A stretch of DNA of 64,000 nucleotides. Source: Candidatus Krumholzibacteriota bacterium (GTDB lineage: Bacteria; Krumholzibacteriota; Krumholzibacteriia; Krumholzibacteriales; Krumholzibacteriaceae). The notes under the pieces are model-generated. The model saw nothing but the letters and a program-made list of their open reading frames with translations, was not told where the DNA came from and did not search any database. Position 1 is the stretch's first letter. The number at the start of each line of letters is the position of its first letter. Made by a program: the position numbers and the translations under genes. Of this stretch, positions 61,344 to 64,000 are shown in pieces. The stretch is taken from positions 1 through 64,000 of the forward strand of contig JAFGBF010000020.1 in the NCBI GenBank assembly GCA_016933255.1. The letters run 5' to 3'.

Positions 61344-63119
61344 ATGAAAGATGAAAACCTGAATATAAGCGGCTATTCCTGGTCACATTTCATTTCGGTA
61401 GTTGCGGGGGTCTATTTAATAACAGGGTTTTTCAGCCTTGGAGAGACTTACAACGGGCTTTGGGTCAGATTTCTCACTCCCTTTACCAATATGATCGATT
61501 CGGGAGAGAGTTATTTCTGGCTGGCTCATCTCTACTACATGACTCTCGCCGCCTGCCTGCTGGGGTATGGTCTTTCTCCGTCTTTTGCAAAACCGCTTAT
61601 GTCACTTAAGGAAAAAACAAAGAATCTGAGCACGCGAAATATTATAATCGGGCTCGTCTGTCTATTTGTTGCAGTCGTTGCCGTTTCAAAACTCGGAAAC
61701 TCATTTGTCCTGCAGGGGTATCCGATAACCGATGATGAATACGCCGCTGAATTCGGAGGGCAGGTCTTTGCATCGGGGCATGTAAAGGTTCCGGTCCCCG
61801 ATTGGTTCAAAGCCTATCCGGAACGTTTTCTTCTGCAGAGGGACGGCTTCTATACAGCATTCGATTGGCCTGGAGTCCAGGTCATCTGGGCATTGGCGGT
61901 CATAACGGGATTGGGATCGATCGTCTTTTCGATCCTGGCGGCTCTGCCGTATATTGCCGTCGCTATTATTATCGGAATCAAGTTTGGAAAGCATTGGGGT
62001 GCTGTCAGCGCGCTGTTATTCGTCTTTTCACCTATGGCGGCCGCTTTGACGGTCACAACCCATGCCCATCTTGCTTCGAGGGCGTTCCTTTCCCTGGCAA
62101 TTTTGTTTTACTTTCTCACGACAAGAAAAGAGAGGGCTGTCTACTGGGGGGCGGCAGGGTTTTTTGCCGGATGCAGTTTCTTTCACAGGCCGTTTGAGAC
62201 GGTATTTCTGATCCTGCCTCTAATATTCGATGTTTTATACCGGCTGATCAAAAAAGAGATGACGGTAAAGAGCCTCGTATTTCTTTCTGTCGGAGTATCG
62301 ATTCCGCTGCTTGCTTTCGGGCTGCTGAACAATGCTTTGACGGGCAATCCGCTGCTTCCCGGCCGTTTCGCAGAGAGCGAGATAAAACCTAGAAAACAGA
62401 CAGATTTTTTAGCGGCGTTTAAGAGTATCGAGATCTTCTGGAATCGTTTTGGTGCCAATACGAATTATAACCTGATGATGCTTATGGTATGGTTCCTGGG
62501 CCCTGTCGGCGTCGTCTTCGCAGTGTTTGGAGTAAAATTCGACAGGTTCACAAAGATACTTGCCCTTTGCGTCCTGTCGCATCTTTTCCTCGGCCTGTTT
62601 CACGACAACCATGGATTGCATATGGTCGGACCGATACATTATTCGGAAGATGTAGCTTTTCTGACGATCATTGCTGCGCACGGGCTGTATTTTATCGTCC
62701 AAAGAATAAAAAGCACCGGCTTTGTCGATATCAAAACATTTGCTTCCATCCTGGTTTTTTATCTCGTTTTTGGAATGGGGACGTTTAATGCCTGGCAGAT
62801 GAAAGCGTTAAACGAGCAATCGCACATCCAAAGCGAAGTGTACGATTGGATAGATAATCAGGGTCTGCATAACGCCATAGTGCTGGCTCCAAGGTTTTAC
62901 GAGATCTGGAGCATATCCGGGATCCCGGCGAAGTACGCCACGACAGGATGTTACGTTTTTGAATGGCGCATGACAAAGCCGGATTATTCCGATGACGTTT
63001 TGATATTAAGGGATGTTAAAAGCGAAATACCAAAATTGAGAAAGGCGTTTCCAGACCGCACCCTATATCGAATGACGATAACCAAACGTCCCGAAGGGCT
63101 GAGGATGCTCAAGCTATAA
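61344..63119 (+). CDS. GT39/ArnT-like membrane glycosyltransferase
   Basis: 591 aa, about ten helices then a soluble C-terminal region. GYPITDDEYAAEFGG in the loop at residues 126-140 matches the acidic DE motif of GT39/PMT and ArnT enzymes, which take sugar from undecaprenyl phosphate. Other landmarks are YTAFDWPGVQVIWALA and HDNHGLHMVGPIHY. It would transfer the operon's sugar to lipid A or another glycan. ATG 61344 follows GAGAG; earlier starts would overlap the previous gene. Confidence 0.75.
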   Translation: MKDENLNISGYSWSHFISVVAGVYLITGFFSLGETYNGLWVRFLTPFTNMIDSGESYFWLAHLYYMTLAACLLGYGLSPSFAKPLMSLKEKTKNLSTRNIIIGLVCLFVAVVAVSKLGNSFVLQGYPITDDEYAAEFGGQVFASGHVKVPVPDWFKAYPERFLLQRDGFYTAFDWPGVQVIWALAVITGLGSIVFSILAALPYIAVAIIIGIKFGKHWGAVSALLFVFSPMAAALTVTTHAHLASRAFLSLAILFYFLTTRKERAVYWGAAGFFAGCSFFHRPFETVFLILPLIFDVLYRLIKKEMTVKSLVFLSVGVSIPLLAFGLLNNALTGNPLLPGRFAESEIKPRKQTDFLAAFKSIEIFWNRFGANTNYNLMMLMVWFLGPVGVVFAVFGVKFDRFTKILALCVLSHLFLGLFHDNHGLHMVGPIHYSEDVAFLTIIAAHGLYFIVQRIKSTGFVDIKTFASILVFYLVFGMGTFNAWQMKALNEQSHIQSEVYDWIDNQGLHNAIVLAPRFYEIWSISGIPAKYATTGCYVFEWRMTKPDYSDDVLILRDVKSEIPKLRKAFPDRTLYRMTITKRPEGLRMLKL

Positions 63120-63188
63120 GAATATCATCTACCGTTCTTGTGTGGATCGGTTTTGCTCGGTGAGGCCGTCCTTTCCTGCGGTTCAGGC

Positions 63189-64000
63189 TTATTCTGCCTG
63201 TCTCTGATAATTATTGTCGGGTTTTCTTCGTTGAGTCTCTTTCTCATTACCGGTTATTTTGTAAACTGTCCTTCCGGCGGCCTTTGCCACGCGGATCCAG
63301 CTGATCCTGTTTTGATAATGTTCTTTGAAATATGTCGCGACACACCGCTTATAGCTGCTACTTGCGATAACCAGATATAAACGATCGTTGTCGATCAAAT
63401 ATGGGAACAAGTCCTGGCCGTTTTCTACACCTGCTTTCCGGGTCTGGTAGTAATATCTTTCTGAAAATATGTTCCAGCCGCCGGTAATGATATTTATATC
63501 ATTTTTTATAGCCGGGCTTTTTAACGGCGAGTAATAAACCGGTTCCAACCCTCTCGCAGGCTGGAACATCACAACTGAATCTGATGGAAGTCTGTTGATG
63601 GCATCTACGATTTCGTTAATATCACTCTGTTTTGAATGGATTCTGATGATTTCCCATTTTACCGCAAAAACGCCAAGTATCAATACTGCCGTATAAAATA
63701 CGTACAGGATCCTGTCGTACTTAGGCCTCACCTTTCTATTGCCAGAATCGATACCATCAGCATAATCAGTTTTAGTGATTATAAAAATTAATGCCAGATA
63801 TGAATAGACCAAAAGAAATACAGGGATCCCTATTCTCTCTGGAAATCTGTAAGATTCGTTCATATACAACATTCCGCCAAGGCAATACATCGAATAGACC
63901 AGACTCATGATTACTGTTCTATGCGATGAATAGAAGCCTATGGTGAGCAATATAAAGACCAGGGTTATTAAATAGATCAGGTAGGTATAACAAAAAATGC
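63189..64000 (-). CDS. polytopic membrane protein, partial (5' end beyond the window)
   Basis: The frame stays open from its stop at 63189 to the right edge, with no stop in 64000-63951 and hydrophobic codons continuing upstream of the TTG at 63950. At least 269 aa are visible. They hold about four helices (YSMYCLGGMLYMN, IGIPVFLLVYSYLALIFII, YVFYTAVLILGVFAV) then a soluble C-terminus (LPSDSVVMFQP, YLIDNDRLYLVIASSSYKR). No family was recognised. A second membrane glycosyltransferase-type protein is likely. It is convergent with the 61344 gene. Confidence 0.7.
   Translation of the reverse strand, partial: IFCYTYLIYLITLVFILLTIGFYSSHRTVIMSLVYSMYCLGGMLYMNESYRFPERIGIPVFLLVYSYLALIFIITKTDYADGIDSGNRKVRPKYDRILYVFYTAVLILGVFAVKWEIIRIHSKQSDINEIVDAINRLPSDSVVMFQPARGLEPVYYSPLKSPAIKNDINIITGGWNIFSERYYYQTRKAGVENGQDLFPYLIDNDRLYLVIASSSYKRCVATYFKEHYQNRISWIRVAKAAGRTVYKITGNEKETQRRKPDNNYQRQAE

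Noticed and set aside
1-64000. CRISPR array, insertion sequence or prophage
   Set aside because: No regularly spaced repeats, transposase, integrase or phage structural genes were seen on reading through the window.

Overview
The window reads as a chromosome segment from a Gram-negative bacterium of the Fibrobacterota-Chlorobiota-Bacteroidota side of the tree, possibly an uncultured phylum such as Krumholzibacteriota, Eisenbacteria or Latescibacterota. That placement is inference. It rests on six C-terminal tails of the NxPNPFN...SGVYFYRL.AGD..TKKM.LLR type (FlgD-Ig/type IX-like sorting tails), a type-2 IleRS with a GVHH signature of a kind I associate with Bacteroidetes, and outer-membrane style lipoproteins and glycan genes. 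I see no rRNA, CRISPR array, insertion sequence or phage. There is one tRNA, tRNA-Val(UAC).

Layout. 1-341 holds a stop-interrupted coding-like frame. 342-2270 is an asparagine-synthetase-like protein lacking its catalytic residues. 2357-5619 is a compact arsenical or metal-resistance cassette (ArsR regulator with a promoter/operator, COG0701 permease, CPxC mini-thioredoxin, ArsF-like protein, ArsG-like permease). 5675-13483 mixes housekeeping genes: DNA polymerase IV, a DUF4136 lipoprotein, a 10-TM exporter, a methyltransferase, an M24 peptidase, YggS and DivIVA. 13753-25780 is a core block: purine nucleoside phosphorylase, ileS, a DksA-type zinc finger, lspA, an RluD-type pseudouridine synthase, an RsbV/RsbW/RsbU-like partner-switching trio, ruvX, mltG, larE and a tiny membrane protein. 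The tRNA and a tRNA-like remnant follow.

26007-47905 is rich in secreted proteins. It holds a secreted alpha/beta hydrolase, a decayed sorting-tail gene, two paralogous repeat proteins with 7 and 8 repeats (probable beta-propellers), a C25 (gingipain-like) peptidase fused to a beta-helix, and a propeller/vWA protein. All six carry the same tail. Between them lie smaller genes (YhcX-like GNAT/amidohydrolase fusion, HdeD, GpmA, CPBP, RRM protein, DUF523/DUF1722, ferritin-like, DUF378).

48083-64000 is a methyltransferase and a Na/Pi cotransporter, then a surface-glycan region. Its centre is a six-gene, mostly overlapping minus-strand operon (59623 to 54390): DPM1/ArnC-type GT2, NeuD/PglD-type acyltransferase, MaoC hydratase, CitE-like lyase, UPF0104 membrane protein and WecE-type sugar aminotransferase. 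It is flanked by GT-C type membrane glycosyltransferases, another UPF0104 protein and a GT4. I read this as an Arn-like route that would build an N-acylated 4-amino-4,6-dideoxy sugar carrying an unusual CoA-derived acyl group. It is the best candidate here for an undescribed system.
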